Shown piece by piece: positions 17,216 through 28,065 of a DNA stretch of 64,000 nucleotides. The DNA is from an uncultured Verrucomicrobiae bacterium. Its GTDB lineage: Bacteria > Verrucomicrobiota > Verrucomicrobiia > Limisphaerales > AAA164-E04. Each line of letters begins with the position of its first letter. The first letter of the stretch is position 1. A program made the position numbers and the translations under genes. The stretch spans positions 1,380,876 through 1,444,875 of the forward strand of contig OX638380.1 in assembly GCA_951813855.1 (NCBI GenBank), read 5' to 3'. The notes under the pieces are model-generated. The model was not told the DNA's origin and did no database searches. It saw nothing but the letters and a program-made list of their open reading frames with translations.

Positions 17216-17761
17216 CTACTCCATACTCAAGGCTTTGCGTCCCTGCTCGGTGATCATCGACTGATGCCACGGCGGATCCCAGACCAATTCCACCACAGCG
17301 TCGTCCACCTGATCGATCGTCAGCAACTTCTGACGGGCGTCGTTGGCGATCACCTCGCCCATGCCGCAGCCCGGGGCGGTCAACGTCATTTTGACGAAGA
17401 CCTTGTATTTGCCCGTAGGCAACCGACGCTTTCCCATGTCATAGACGAGCCCCAAATCGACGATGTTGACCGGGATTTCCGGATCGAAGCATTGTTTGAG
17501 AGCCCCCCAAACGGCCTCGTCTTCCAGCGCGGCGGCGCCGCCGCTTCCGGCGGCATGATCCAGGACCGGTTCCCGGCCCAACGCATCGGCGTCCTTGCCC
17601 TCGATACGATAGAGCGCTCCGCCGGCGTGAACGGTAAAAGTTCCGCCCAGTTCCTGGGAAATAAAGACCTCCGCACCCTCGGAAAGGGTATGCGGCACCC
17701 CGGCGGGAATGGCGATGGCTTCGACTTCCCGAGTCAGCTTGACGACGGCCGTTACGCTCAT
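17216..17761 (-). CDS. sufT: Fe-S cluster assembly protein SufT (MIP18/DUF59 family)
   Basis: The 181-residue form started at 17761 (MSVTAVVKLTREVEAIAIP) has the usual length of long SufT proteins; the frame stays open upstream to 17884 without family-like sequence. The C-terminal MIP18 (DUF59) domain shows VWGALKQCFDPEIPVNIVDLGLVYD, the conserved cysteine block MTLTAPGCGMGEVI and the ending VVELVWDPPWHQSMIT. It assists maturation of Fe-S proteins. No other suf genes are in the window. The stop is TAG. Confidence 0.85.
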   Translation of the reverse strand: MSVTAVVKLTREVEAIAIPAGVPHTLSEGAEVFISQELGGTFTVHAGGALYRIEGKDADALGREPVLDHAAGSGGAAALEDEAVWGALKQCFDPEIPVNIVDLGLVYDMGKRRLPTGKYKVFVKMTLTAPGCGMGEVIANDARQKLLTIDQVDDAVVELVWDPPWHQSMITEQGRKALSME

Positions 17762-17996
17762 TTCGGCATTGATACTATCGCCCTTCGTTTTTTTCGCCAA
17801 CCTTTTGACGCAAGTTTCCCGCTCCCGGCCGGAAACGACCTCCGGTTGCCGCTCGAAAGAAATTGCGAAGTCGGCTTGCAGCACAGCTCGGTTTTAGGGC
17901 ACGATGGCGTCCTAAAGAACCGCTTGGCGAAACGAGCCGGTCGAACCGACTCAGCTGAATCCTGATGAACCTCACGGTAACCTCCAACCGGCGCAG

Positions 17997-20057
17997 TTGT
18001 CCGTGAACGAGATCCTGGTCATCGGCCACCGCAATCCGGATACCGATTCGATCTGTTCGGCCATCGGTTATGCGGAATTCAAGAAGTTGACGGGAGTTAA
18101 ACGGGTGTTCGCCGCCCGCTGCGGCGATATCAACGACCGCATCGATTTCGTGCTCCGCCGGTTCGGCGCCTCTCCGCCCCGTTTCATTGCCGACGTTTCT
18201 CCCAAGGTACGGGACGTGATGCAGCGCCAAATCTCGAGCATCAGCCCCGACGCCAGTTCCGGCGAGGCATTGTCGATGATGGAAGCCGGCAATATCCGGG
18301 TCTTGCCGATCGTGGACGAAGATCGTTTCTGCCATGGGTTGATCTCCGTGTTCAAAATGGCGAAATACCTCATGTCCGCAGGGCATCGCGATTTCCGTTC
18401 CCGAAGAGTACTGGCCAGCATCCGGTCGCTGAAGCGCACCTTAAACGCCAAAATGCATTTCGGAGTCGCGATCGACGACGAAGAGGATCTGATTCTCATG
18501 GTCGGCGCCATGAGTCGGGACTCGTTAGCGCAGCGGCTTCCCAATTATCCGGCCGACAAACTGGTGGTCGTGGTCGGCGACCGGGGCGATATCCAACATC
18601 TGGCGATCACTAATCGCGTCCGGGCCATCATCATCACCGGAGATTTGGAAGTCGACCCGTCGATCGTCGACCTGGCCGAACGCCACGAGGTTTCCCTGCT
18701 GGTCTCGCCCCACGACTCGGCCACCACGTTATTGCTTTGCCGCACCGCGATCTGCGTCGAACACATCAAGCACGAACACTTTCTCAGCTTTCGGGAAGAC
18801 GAACCGGTGTCATCGATCCGGGACGTCGCCGTCGCCTCGCAATTTCAGGCGTTCACCGTGCTGGACGCTCACAAGCGGGTAGTCGGCGTACTCTCCAAAA
18901 CCGACTTGCTCAAACAAGTAGACCGAAAGCTGATCTTGGTGGATCATAACGAACTCACCCAAGCCGTCAAAGGAGCCGAGCAAGCCGAAATCATCGAAAT
19001 CATCGATCACCATCGGATCGGAACTTTTTCTTCGCCGCAACCGATTCTGTTTATCAATCGCCCGGTCGGATCCACCTGTACGATCGTCGCCGACCAATAC
19101 TTTACCTATCAGGTGCCCCTGTCCAAGTCGATCGCCGGCCTGCTGATGGCCGGACTGGTATCGGACACGCTCAACCTGACGTCGCCCACGACCACCGAAC
19201 TGGACGTTCAAATCCTTTCCCGGCTCGCCGATATCTCGGGCGTCAATCCGACGACCTTCACCGAACAGCTGTTCAGCACCGGTTCGGTGTTGACCGGCAG
19301 TCCGGCAACCAAGGCCGTCACCACCGACTGCAAGGAATATACGGAAACCGGCAAAAGATTCAGCCTCGCCCAAATCGAAGAAATCGGCTTCAAACATTTC
19401 TGGGAACGCGAGAAAAAACTGCGCCAGGCCTTGAAAGATTACCGCCGCCGAAACAACCTCTTCTTTTCCGGCCTGCTGGTCACCGACGTCGTTCGGCAAA
19501 CCTCGCTTCTGCAACTTTCCGGCACCCGGGAATTCCTGTCCCGGATTCACTACCCCATGGTAGCGGAAAGGATTTACGAGTTGTCCGGGGTCGTTTCCCG
19601 GAAGAAACAACTCTTGCCCTATCTGACTCATTGCCTGAAGCAACTGACGAACGGGACCGATTCGTTATTGGCCGGCCGGAGCCCCGAAGAAATCGTCGCC
19701 GCCAATCAGGAAATCCTTCGTCCGGAAAACGGCGAATACACGATGCTGCTTTCGTTCGTCGAAGACCGCGACGTACACGCGATCCTGCAACGAAGCCGAT
19801 CGCTCGTTACGGCCCTGGAAAACGATTGCGGGCGGAAAAACGCCCAACTCGCCGGGTTGGTCATCAACGAAACCGACGGAGATCAATGCATCCTGATCGG
19901 CGCCGGCGACCGGACCCTGCTGGAACGAATCCAACTGCCAAAATTGGAGGATCACGTCTTCAATCTGCAACCCGACTCCCATTCCCAAGCCGCCGTCCGG
20001 TCATTGTTCCTGAATCTCTCGCGGCCGAGTTCGGAAACACCAGCCGCGAATGCCTAG
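17997..20057 (+). CDS. ppaC: CBS/DRTGG manganese-dependent inorganic pyrophosphatase with a second DHHA2-like domain
   Basis: A 686-residue family II pyrophosphatase starting from TTG at 17997 (a GTG two codons later is possible). The DHH metal site is split as usual: GHRNPDTDS (H11, D15, D17), then IIDHHRIG (D337, H338, H339). Between them lie CBS1 (about 62-125), DRTGG (135-250) and CBS2 (250-300), a nucleotide-sensing insertion known to regulate such enzymes. The DHHA2 domain ends in the substrate-binding GVVSRKKQ (R535-Q538). About 130 residues follow that look like a second, degenerate DHHA2 domain without the RKK motif. Usual CBS-pyrophosphatases are near 430-550 residues. It hydrolyses pyrophosphate to phosphate in the cytoplasm. 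Confidence 0.88.
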   Translation: MSVNEILVIGHRNPDTDSICSAIGYAEFKKLTGVKRVFAARCGDINDRIDFVLRRFGASPPRFIADVSPKVRDVMQRQISSISPDASSGEALSMMEAGNIRVLPIVDEDRFCHGLISVFKMAKYLMSAGHRDFRSRRVLASIRSLKRTLNAKMHFGVAIDDEEDLILMVGAMSRDSLAQRLPNYPADKLVVVVGDRGDIQHLAITNRVRAIIITGDLEVDPSIVDLAERHEVSLLVSPHDSATTLLLCRTAICVEHIKHEHFLSFREDEPVSSIRDVAVASQFQAFTVLDAHKRVVGVLSKTDLLKQVDRKLILVDHNELTQAVKGAEQAEIIEIIDHHRIGTFSSPQPILFINRPVGSTCTIVADQYFTYQVPLSKSIAGLLMAGLVSDTLNLTSPTTTELDVQILSRLADISGVNPTTFTEQLFSTGSVLTGSPATKAVTTDCKEYTETGKRFSLAQIEEIGFKHFWEREKKLRQALKDYRRRNNLFFSGLLVTDVVRQTSLLQLSGTREFLSRIHYPMVAERIYELSGVVSRKKQLLPYLTHCLKQLTNGTDSLLAGRSPEEIVAANQEILRPENGEYTMLLSFVEDRDVHAILQRSRSLVTALENDCGRKNAQLAGLVINETDGDQCILIGAGDRTLLERIQLPKLEDHVFNLQPDSHSQAAVRSLFLNLSRPSSETPAANA

Positions 20058-20132
20058 TCGTCGAACCAACGAACCGATTTTCTTTCCCTGCGGGAGACGA
20101 ACTTCGAACCGGTCCGAAAAACCGACGAACCC

Positions 20133-20627
20133 ATGAAAACCCTCTTGCTGCTGCGCCACGCCAAATCGAGTTGGTCCCAACCGCAACTCGAAGATCGCGA
20201 CCGGCCCCTTAATACCCGGGGAGAACGAAGCGCTCGCGTCATGGCGCAACGCCTGGCCGAGAACGGCCCCAGACCGGACGCCGCCGTTACCAGCCCAGCC
20301 AAACGGGCGCGGCAAACTCTCGCCTACTTCCTCGAACAACTGGCTTTACCCAAATCCCAAACCTTCGTCGAAGAATCCCTCTACGGAGCCACGGCGGAAG
20401 CTTGGCTGGGACTCATCCGCCGGCTGAACGACGACTGGCATACCGTGCTCATGGTCGGCCACAATCCGACCATCACGAATCTGGCCCATCGAATCGGGCG
20501 GAAAGATATCGCCAACGTACCCACCTGCGGCATCCTGGAGTGTCAAAGCGACTCTTGGGACGATTGGCGCCCGGAACCGGAATGCCGGATCGTCAACTTC
20601 GATTACCCGAAACGCGTCGTCGAATAA
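20133..20627 (+). CDS. SixA-like histidine phosphatase
   Basis: The 164-residue protein has the catalytic RHAKSSW motif with phospho-accepting H9, then DRPLNTRGERSA, TSPAKRARQT and MVGHNPTI with the second active-site histidine. This is the histidine phosphatase branch-1 fold in the SixA subgroup, which removes phosphate from phosphohistidine of phosphorelay or PTS proteins. The true substrate is unknown. The gene lies 75 bases after the pyrophosphatase gene in the same direction. Confidence 0.85.
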   Translation: MKTLLLLRHAKSSWSQPQLEDRDRPLNTRGERSARVMAQRLAENGPRPDAAVTSPAKRARQTLAYFLEQLALPKSQTFVEESLYGATAEAWLGLIRRLNDDWHTVLMVGHNPTITNLAHRIGRKDIANVPTCGILECQSDSWDDWRPEPECRIVNFDYPKRVVE

Positions 20628-20701
20628 CCGGCCGATTGCCTTGGAAACTGCCGTCAGTTGCGCTAGCCTGCCGAAGGGAAACCGCCCCGCGAAACCGTCA
20701 C

Positions 20702-22204
20702 ATGATCGCCGCCTTGCGTTTCAATCTTTTCAAACTGTGTTGCCTGGCCGCCTCGGCGGTTATGGCCGGTCCGGCCATCGCCGCTCCCGAAAAACCGAAC
20801 GTCGTGTTTATCTTGGCCGACGACCTCGGCTACGCGGAACTCGGCGCCTACGGCCAAGCGAAAATCCGCACGCCGAGAATCGACCGCTTGGCCGCCGAAG
20901 GCATGCGCTTCACCCGCAACTACTCGGGCAACGCCGTCTGCGCCCCGTCCCGGTGCGTCCTGATGACCGGCAAGCATCCCGGAAAAGCCTTTATCCGCAA
21001 CAACCAATCCGTTCCGCCCGAAGGTCAGCACCCGATCCCGGATCAAGAAATCACGATCGCCGAATTGCTGCACGAACAGGGTTACGCGACCGGGGCGTTC
21101 GGCAAATGGGGTCTAGGATTTCCGGACTCCGAAGGCGATCCGCTCCACCAAGGATTCGACCGGTTTTACGGTTACAACTGCCAGCGTCACGCCCATAGCT
21201 ACTATCCGCCCTATCTGTGGAGCGACCGCGAACGCCAAGAGTTGAACAACCGTCCCGCGGTTCCCGGCCACGCCAACCTTCCCGAAGGAGCCGATCCCGA
21301 GGATCCGTCCAGTTACGCCACGTTCAAGGGACAGGATTACGCCCCTGACCGCATCAACGCCCAAGCCCTGCAATTCATCCGCCAAAATCAAAAGCGTCCG
21401 TTCTTCCTCTATTACCCGACGGTCATTCCCCACTTGGCCCTTCACGTGCCGGACGAAGACCTGAAGCCCTACACGGACCAAAAGTGGAACGATCCTCCGT
21501 TCACTCGAGCCGGGGGCGGCTACACGCCTCACTACACCCCGCGAGCGGCTTACGCCGCCATGATCACCCGGCTGGACACCTACGTCGGCCGGATCCTGGA
21601 TTTGCTCGAAGAGTTGGACATCGCCGATAATACCATCGTCGTTTTCACTTCCGACAACGGCGCTTCCCATCTGAAAGCCGAAGTGGATTACGATTTTTTC
21701 GCTAGCGTCGCCTCCTTGCGCGGACTCAAAGGCTCGCTTTACGAAGGCGGAATCCGGGTTCCTTTGATCGCCCGCTGGCCAGGAAAGATTCCCGCCGGAA
21801 GCCTGTCCGATTACCTCACGGGATTCGAAGACTGGATGCCTACCCTGTTGGACTTGATCGGCGCTCCGCCCGCCCGGGACGCAGAAATCGACGGGATCAG
21901 CATCGCTCCGACGCTCTTGGGAAAAACCCAGGAACCCCGGCCGTTCCTGTATCGGGAGTTCAAGGGATACGGCGGCCAACAAGCGGTCTGGTCCGGCCCG
22001 TGGAAAGGGATTCGCAAGAATATTATGCGCCGGAATAATCCCGACCCGTTAGCTATCGAACTCTACCACTTGGAACGGGATATTTCTGAAGCGACCGACG
22101 TGGCCGCCCGCCATCCCGGCGTGGTCCGACGGATGGCCGCGTTGATGAAGCAAGAACACGTTCCGTCTTCCCTCTTCCCCCTGCCGCCCCTGGACCGGAA
22201 TTAG
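20702..22204 (+). CDS. Secreted sulfatase
   Basis: Starting at the ATG at 20702 gives 500 residues with a signal peptide (about 1-28). The sulfatase domain starts KPNVVFILADDLGY (D40-D41), and the activation motif CAPSR gives the formylglycine cysteine C80, followed by the TGKHPGK block. GAFGKWGLG and FTSDNGA are present. A C-terminal ELYHLERDISEATDVA segment is typical of arylsulfatase A-like sulfatases in this phylum. It differs clearly from the sulfatase at 3803-5254 and is not a recent duplicate. Confidence 0.9.
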   Translation: MIAALRFNLFKLCCLAASAVMAGPAIAAPEKPNVVFILADDLGYAELGAYGQAKIRTPRIDRLAAEGMRFTRNYSGNAVCAPSRCVLMTGKHPGKAFIRNNQSVPPEGQHPIPDQEITIAELLHEQGYATGAFGKWGLGFPDSEGDPLHQGFDRFYGYNCQRHAHSYYPPYLWSDRERQELNNRPAVPGHANLPEGADPEDPSSYATFKGQDYAPDRINAQALQFIRQNQKRPFFLYYPTVIPHLALHVPDEDLKPYTDQKWNDPPFTRAGGGYTPHYTPRAAYAAMITRLDTYVGRILDLLEELDIADNTIVVFTSDNGASHLKAEVDYDFFASVASLRGLKGSLYEGGIRVPLIARWPGKIPAGSLSDYLTGFEDWMPTLLDLIGAPPARDAEIDGISIAPTLLGKTQEPRPFLYREFKGYGGQQAVWSGPWKGIRKNIMRRNNPDPLAIELYHLERDISEATDVAARHPGVVRRMAALMKQEHVPSSLFPLPPLDRN

Positions 22205-22246
22205 ACCTGCCCGCCCGGAGAAGCGCGCGATGCGTTGATTCCAGGT

Positions 22247-24542
22247 TCAGAAATCGCGGCTCGCCAATTCCAAGGACGACTGAGCCAATAACCGGCGAGC
22301 TTCCTTCAACAGGAAATCGATGTCTTCGAACGGTTCGTAACTGATTTCTTGCCAGCGAACGCGGCCTTCGCCGTCGATCAAAAAGGTGCCGTGAAGCGGT
22401 ACGTTTTCGAAATCGTCGAAGGCGCGGTATTCCTTGAACACGTCCAGCGAACCGTTGGACAGGACGGGAAAGTCCAAAGCCCCCAGTAATTCGCTTTCGG
22501 TCAACGCCCGGTTCAATTCCTCCAGGGTTTCGGTGCTGACGGCCACCAGGGAAACGCCTTGCTCAGCGAATTCGGCAACCCGAGGATGGACCAAGTTGAT
22601 TTGCTCGACGCAATGAGCGCAACCGTAACCCAAATAGAAAATCAGCACTAACGGTTTGCCCCGGTAGTCGGACAACCGCCGATACTTGCCTTGGGCGTCG
22701 GACAGGCGAAAATCGGGAGCCTTGCCCGGACTCCAGCGAAACGTGCCGAGTCCCTCCAAATCGGGCCGAACGCCTACGTCCTCCGGCGTCCGGTAAGGCC
22801 GTTTCCAATCCGTCTCGAATCCTAATTCCGGGGCCAAGGCGGTGAGCCGCTCGAATACCGGCATGTCCAGATCCAGATGCCCGGAACGCTCCTGCAGTTC
22901 CTTCATGGCCTGAATCGCCTCGTCCCGCCGGCCGGCGGCCTGAAGAATTTCCACCGCTGCCGCCAACACGTAAACTCGATTGGTTTCCCGGCTTTGGGTT
23001 CGTTGAATCAATTCGACCGCCTGGTCCACTTCTCCCATGGCCAGTTGCAGTCGGGCCTTGCGAACCGCGGAAATCCCGCGAGTTTGATCCAGCAGTTTTT
23101 TGGCCGCCTTGAACCGTCGTTCCTCGAGGGCGACATAAAGATCCAATTCCGCGATAGCGGCCCTGACACGGTCAATGGCGCCGCTATGCTTAAGCATCGC
23201 CTGAGCCATGATCCCGGCGATTTCGTCGTTCGATTTCCGGTCCTTTCTGCCCTGCTCTTCCGCCTCGTTCGCCGCCTGGATCCGTTCCCGGCGCTTGGTT
23301 CGCAGCAGTTCCTTCAGCGGCCGTTTGGCCGCCGCGACGCCCTTCAGATCTCCTCGTTGCCAAGCCGTCAAACCCAAGACCGTCTGCCGGCGGATTCGAT
23401 CGGCCTCGCTGTCGAGCGCTTCGAGATAAACCGAGTTCAGCGACGCTTCGAGATCCTCCCATAATTCGTAGCGAATCAACGTTTCCAGCAGCCGCTGGCG
23501 GCCGTGATAAGCGCTGGAACCCCGCTTGCCAGTATCGTTGTATCGGGGATGACGGGGCAACTCGATCATGTTCTTCGCTTGATCGACGGCGTCGTGAACC
23601 CGCCCGATATAATTGAGATTGCGAATCAACCATTCGTTGTTGTGGGCGTAATTGAAAATCTGATCCGGCAACAGGCGCGTGCACATCATATGGGTATGAT
23701 CGACCCGAGCCGACGCTTCTTGTTGCCACGCGGCATCGGCATAACGGTGCAACCGGGAAAAAATATGTCCCGGCATATGCCACATATGGGCGATGCCCGG
23801 AGCGGATTGCCCGCACAGGGCGGCGGAAGCGAGCGCACGCTCGGCCTTTTCGTAATCCCAAAGATGGATGCGATAATGATGCACCGGATGCTGAGGGTTG
23901 ACTTCCAGGATTTGCTGTATGAGCGAACTGACCGCCTGGTGGGATCCGATCGGATGAGAGCCACGATTTTCGTAAATCGTCACGACCAAAAAGGCCTTGG
24001 CCTCCAAGTCATCGGGATACTCGTAAACCAAGGCCTCCAAATCCCGGATCAATCGGCGGCTCCGGCTTTTCCGATCCCCCTCCTTCTTCGAGATAAAATC
24101 TTTCCAGGCTTTCGATCCACTGACGCTCCCGGGGCGTGGCGGCTTCCTTGCGGTCGACGGCTTCCTGAACGAAACCCTTGGCACGATCCCGGTTCTTGAC
24201 GTTGGCCATCGCCATGCCCCAATAGGTCATAGCGCAGGACGGGTCGAGCGCGGCGGCATGCCGAAAGGAACGCTCCGCTTCCAAGTACCAAAAGCCGTGC
24301 AACTGACCGATGCCCTGGTCGAAGAATTCCTGCACTTCGCGCGATTCGGTGCTCACGGGAAAATGAACGTTCCCGGTATTGCCCATGAACTGAGCCGCCT
24401 GACGAGGGCCTTCGTTGAACGCTTCGCCGTGAGCCGAATGACCGGCTAGCACTTCAACTTTGGTTTCCTCGGCGTCTTCTTGGGCCAAGACGACGACTCC
24501 GGCAAGGGTGACTGAAACAAAAAAGGATAAAATCGACTTCAT
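22247..24542 (-). pseudogene. TPR protein with C-terminal redoxin domain, interrupted by a +1 frameshift
   Basis: Two overlapping frames encode one protein. The N-terminal part (from about 24542) has a signal peptide, the HFPVSTESREVQEFFDQGI block and the first TPR (SFRHAAALDPSCAMTYWGMA). The frame must shift around 24076-24080, a run of five G on the coding strand, to continue into IRDLEALVYEYPDDLEAKAF, further TPRs and a C-terminal thioredoxin-like (AhpC/TSA) domain with GYGCAHC as its cysteine motif. Removing one G restores a single frame of about 760 residues. Homology is continuous across the shift, so this is either a sequencing error or a very recent mutation. The start could also be at 24566. 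Convergent with the sulfatase gene. Confidence 0.75.
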
Positions 24543-24603
24543 CAAGTTGGCGTTGTCCATTCCCATGGTAAGCAGAAAGACGTTAGACTGGCAAGCGAGG
24601 GCA

Positions 24604-24613
24604 AGGCTTATCG
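24604..24613. repeat. 10-bp target duplication, left side of nest 1
   Basis: AGGCTTATCG directly precedes the left end of the ISAs1-like element and recurs exactly at 33765-33774 after its right end, 9.2 kb away. Confidence 0.92.
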
Positions 24614-24850
24614 CAGGACTTTTTCATGCTAATAATTTTTGATCGACGATCGTTTTTTTCAGTGTCGAGCGGAGTATTTCGATTCGTCGGAAAAACTGTT
24701 TTTCCGAATTATGCTTCGAGTTAGGCGGCGATTGCCGATTGAGACGAGTTTCAGCCGGACAGGAGACTAAACCGGTGCGAGTATCGGTCAAACGATCAAT
24801 TCGCCGACCGAATCAGCAAGGAGGAAGCGTCGATAATCAGGAAGGTCGGG

Positions 24851-25367
24851 TCAGTTTTTTTTCGGACGTTTTTTCGGACGTTTAAACGGGGTGGTTTTCG
24901 TGACGGCTCGCAACCCTTGGTTCCGATTCGTCTGAAAATCGTCAGTAGCTTCGGCCATATTAGAGTATCCCGACTGGAGAATGATCGCCAAGGCCAGGTT
25001 GTTGAAGAGGGCATTGTTCGTCGGCCCATGGCGAGTTCGCCTGAGACAATCATCTTCGCCGAAAATCCCGTCGCGACGGCGGTGATTGCCGTTTTCTACC
25101 GTCCAATGTCCCCGATTGAGTGACAGCAATCGTTGAGCGTCGGCAGCCTCCGGAGGCAACGAAGTGACGCCGTAAGCATATTCCACGGTCTCGGGCCCAC
25201 CGTTCCAATGATGGCGGTGTCGAAGGATCCGAAAGACTTGGAGGACATGCGGTAATTTGACGGCTCCGGGAAGGGGTTCATAGGTTTGAATGCTCCGTTG
25301 GTCGATGCGGCCATGTCCTTTCTCCGGGTTTTCGGTGAACCGGTCCTGGGCCACTCGATCCCAATCC
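24851..25367 (-). pseudogene. ISAs1-like transposase, C-terminal piece (copy 1)
   Basis: This encodes the C-terminal part, from SLDWDRVAQDRF onward, including the GHWTVENGNHRRRDGIFGED block that holds the catalytic glutamate, and ending in the basic tail PFKRPKKRPKKN. Upstream of about 25373 the frame runs into the inserted IS, so it has no proper start. Confidence 0.9.
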
Positions 25368-25372
25368 AGGCT

Positions 25373-27768
25373 CAGACTTCCTGACACGATCGAATCCGAA
25401 AAACGGGTTTTAGCCCTCAAAAGCCAGTAAATACGCCCTTGGGGAGAAATGAGCGATTGATTATTCTGCCATTATGCGTTATAATAAGATCTGTGCGCAA
25501 AAACGGGTATCTGGGTTCGCTTCCTCAAGATTTTCATCCACAAAATCCGACCGTGATCAATGGCAATATTGCCATGTCATCGCAAGACGGCGTGACTTGT
25601 TATTTTGCCGATTTGGAACCGATATTCGTGCATCCCGACGATGATCAGATCTCACGGCGTGCGATCATGGGGATGCTTCATGTGGTGAATCAAATTCCTC
25701 AGAAACGACTGGCCGAGGTGTTTGGAGTTCATCGCAACACGATATCATCTTCTGCGATTCAGTACCGGGACGGCGGATTTAGTTCTTTCTATAAAAAAAG
25801 TTTGGTCGAAGCCGTACGGTTCTGACCCCGAAGGTCATCAAACGAGGAAGTCAATTGTTAGCCGAGGGAATGAGTCAACGTGGTGCCGCCAAGGTTTTGG
25901 GAATCAATTGGGTCACCTTTCATTTGGGTTGCAAAGCGGGGGTGATTGACGTGCCGTTAAAATCCGCTGCTTCGACCGAAACACTCGAAACCGAGGAAAA
26001 GCCACTCAAGGCTACGGAACGTTCCGAACGGAATAGCAAAGATTTACAGACCTCAATGGGGCGTGCGGCTCATGACGTCATCGGACGACAATTGGCCGCT
26101 GGGGGAATGCTGGAAGAGGTCAAACCCCATTTCGATCAGGCCCATAAAGCCGTGGAAAACGGCGGAGTGCTAACCACCTTGCCATGTTTACTTCAAGAAG
26201 GATTGCTCAGTGGAGTCAATGAAAATTTGAAACTCTCGAACGGTTATTACGGGGTGACATCGATCTTGAATTTTCTCGCCTTTCTGAGTTTGGCCCGGGT
26301 GCGGAATCCCGAAGCCCTCCGCTATGAAGCGCCGGGGGAATGGGGTATTATTTTAGGTTTGGATCGATGCCCTGAGGTCAAAACCTTGCGAAGGAAGCTT
26401 CGTTATCTGTCCGAAAACCAACCGGCCGTTAAAACCTGGCAAACCAACCTGTTCCAGCGCTGGATAAAACAAACCCCAGACGCCGCCGCGACCCTGTTGG
26501 TTGACGGACATTCGAAAGTCTACACCGGTCGTAAAGGCCATCTCCCCAAGCACGATGTCTCGCGAGCCAAGCTTTGTCTTCCCGCTACGGTGGGTTACTG
26601 GCTCAACGCCTTGGGGGGCAGCCCTTTGATGTGCCTGCGTCAAGCTCTCGACCCTCAAATGGCAGCGATGATCGAACAAGAGATCGTCCCGGAATTGAAG
26701 CGGAACGGGAAGTTGGGCAATCCAGCTCCTGACTGGCTTCAGAATCAGCCGCTGGCTCCCTCGATTACTTTGATCTTCGATCGCGAAGGCTGGTCTCCCC
26801 AATTATTTGAGCAACTGGCCAAGGTCGGCATCGCCGTGATTACTTGGACCAAAAATCGGCGCAGCGAAGATTGGCCATCAAACACTTTCCAAGAAATGGA
26901 AGCGCCGATTTATGGCCCAGCGGAAACCCTCTCGAGAAAAGTGTGGTTGGCCGAACAAAGCCTCCAACTTTCCCCGAGACTGAAGGTCCGGGAAATTAGA
27001 AAGCTTACGGCAGATGGCCGGCAATTATCTTTGGTGACTACTCATCCGACTTTGTCGCTGTCCAAGGTCGCTGGCGCGATGTTGTCACGATGGTCTCAAG
27101 AGAACTTCTTCAAGTCTATGCGACAAGAATTCAATTTGGATTCCCTGACCACTCAGAGGCTCGAAGAAATCGATCCCGAGACTCAAGTCGTCAATCCTCC
27201 AGTTCGCCAACTCAAAAAGGAAGTTAAGCAAACACAACATCAGTTAGGTCAACTCAGAAATCGACTTGCTGAACCTGCCCTATCAAGTAAGGCGCAGCAT
27301 TAATCTCAAACGCAATTAGCTCAAACCGAAACCGAATTGCAACAACTCAAAGCCCAGCTTAAAGACCTGCCAACGCACATCAAAGCGGGACAGTTATCAG
27401 AACCACTTCAAACCTTGCCATCCGACGACCGATTGATCTATGAAACGGTACGGATGATCGCCTATCGAACTGAGGTGAGAATGATGAACCCAATTATCAT
27501 GGCTCAAGGGAAAAAGCGTAATGCCAGAAAACTGCTTCAGGCTTTATACCAAGCCCAAGCCAACATTATCCCTGAGCAGCGAAACAAGGCATTGCGGGTT
27601 CAAGTTCTTGGGCTCGGCTGTCATGGTCTCGACCAAGCACTTACCGGATTATTCTCCGAGTTGAATGCCTCTGCCACGACTTATCCCGGCACGAATCTTC
27701 AAATGATTTACGAGCTTGCCGGTTGATATTTATGCACAAAACAAATTTAGCGCATGTCAGGAAGTCTG
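25373..27768 (+). mobile_element. Unclassified insertion sequence with 14-bp perfect inverted repeats
   Basis: 2396 bp. Both ends read inward as CAGACTTCCTGACA. The 5-bp target duplication AGGCT lies at 25368-25372 and 27769-27773, and the flanks rejoin to the ISAs1 transposase sequence seen intact in copy 3. The single transposase gene is broken. Confidence 0.9.
25439..27726 (+). pseudogene. Transposase of the unclassified IS (frameshift plus ochre stop)
   Basis: The N-terminal part has an HTH-like segment (QKRLAEVFGVHRNTISS). A seven-A run at 25793-25799 is one base short of joining the next frame, where TVLTPKVIKRGSQLLAEGMS continues the protein. The central part shows DDE-like candidates: LLVDGHSK, IFDREGW and RWSQENFFKSMR. 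A TAA at 27301-27303 breaks the same frame, which then resumes with a coiled coil (SQTQLAQTETELQQLKAQL) and ends at 27726. I do not recognise a named IS family. Two independent lesions make this a dead copy. Confidence 0.8.
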
Positions 27769-27773
27769 AGGCT

Positions 27774-27878
27774 GGTCAAAAATTGAGAGAGTTCGGGGTT
27801 GTTCTCCTTAACCGTGAAGAGAAAATGGGCTCCGTTAACCAACACGATGGCATCGGCCATGACTCGGTTAGTATGGAG
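27774..27878 (-). pseudogene. ISAs1-like transposase, middle piece (copy 1)
   Basis: About 100 bases encode NRVMADAIVLVNGAHFLFTV and nearby residues, isolated between the two nested insertions. The sequence matches the corresponding part of copy 3. Confidence 0.9.
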
Positions 27879-28065
27879 CAGCAATTCCCACTGAAGTCAG
27901 GCCAAATAGTAATTGTGAAAAAATTATTTGTAAATATGTTAAATACGGTCGAAAAGCGGATTTTCAAGCCTGATTTCAGATGAAATTTCGTTTTTTCCCT
28001 TGACCAGGTGATTTATTTTGCGTTTCGCCCGACCGACGAACGAGCTCAGAACGCACCACTCCTAG

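Noticed and set aside
25791-25800. Seven-A run as a programmed -1 frameshift in the unclassified IS
   Set aside because: The codon phasing is wrong for a standard slippery heptamer, and a second lesion (TAA at 27301) kills the same gene, so decay is simpler. Transcript slippage cannot be fully excluded.
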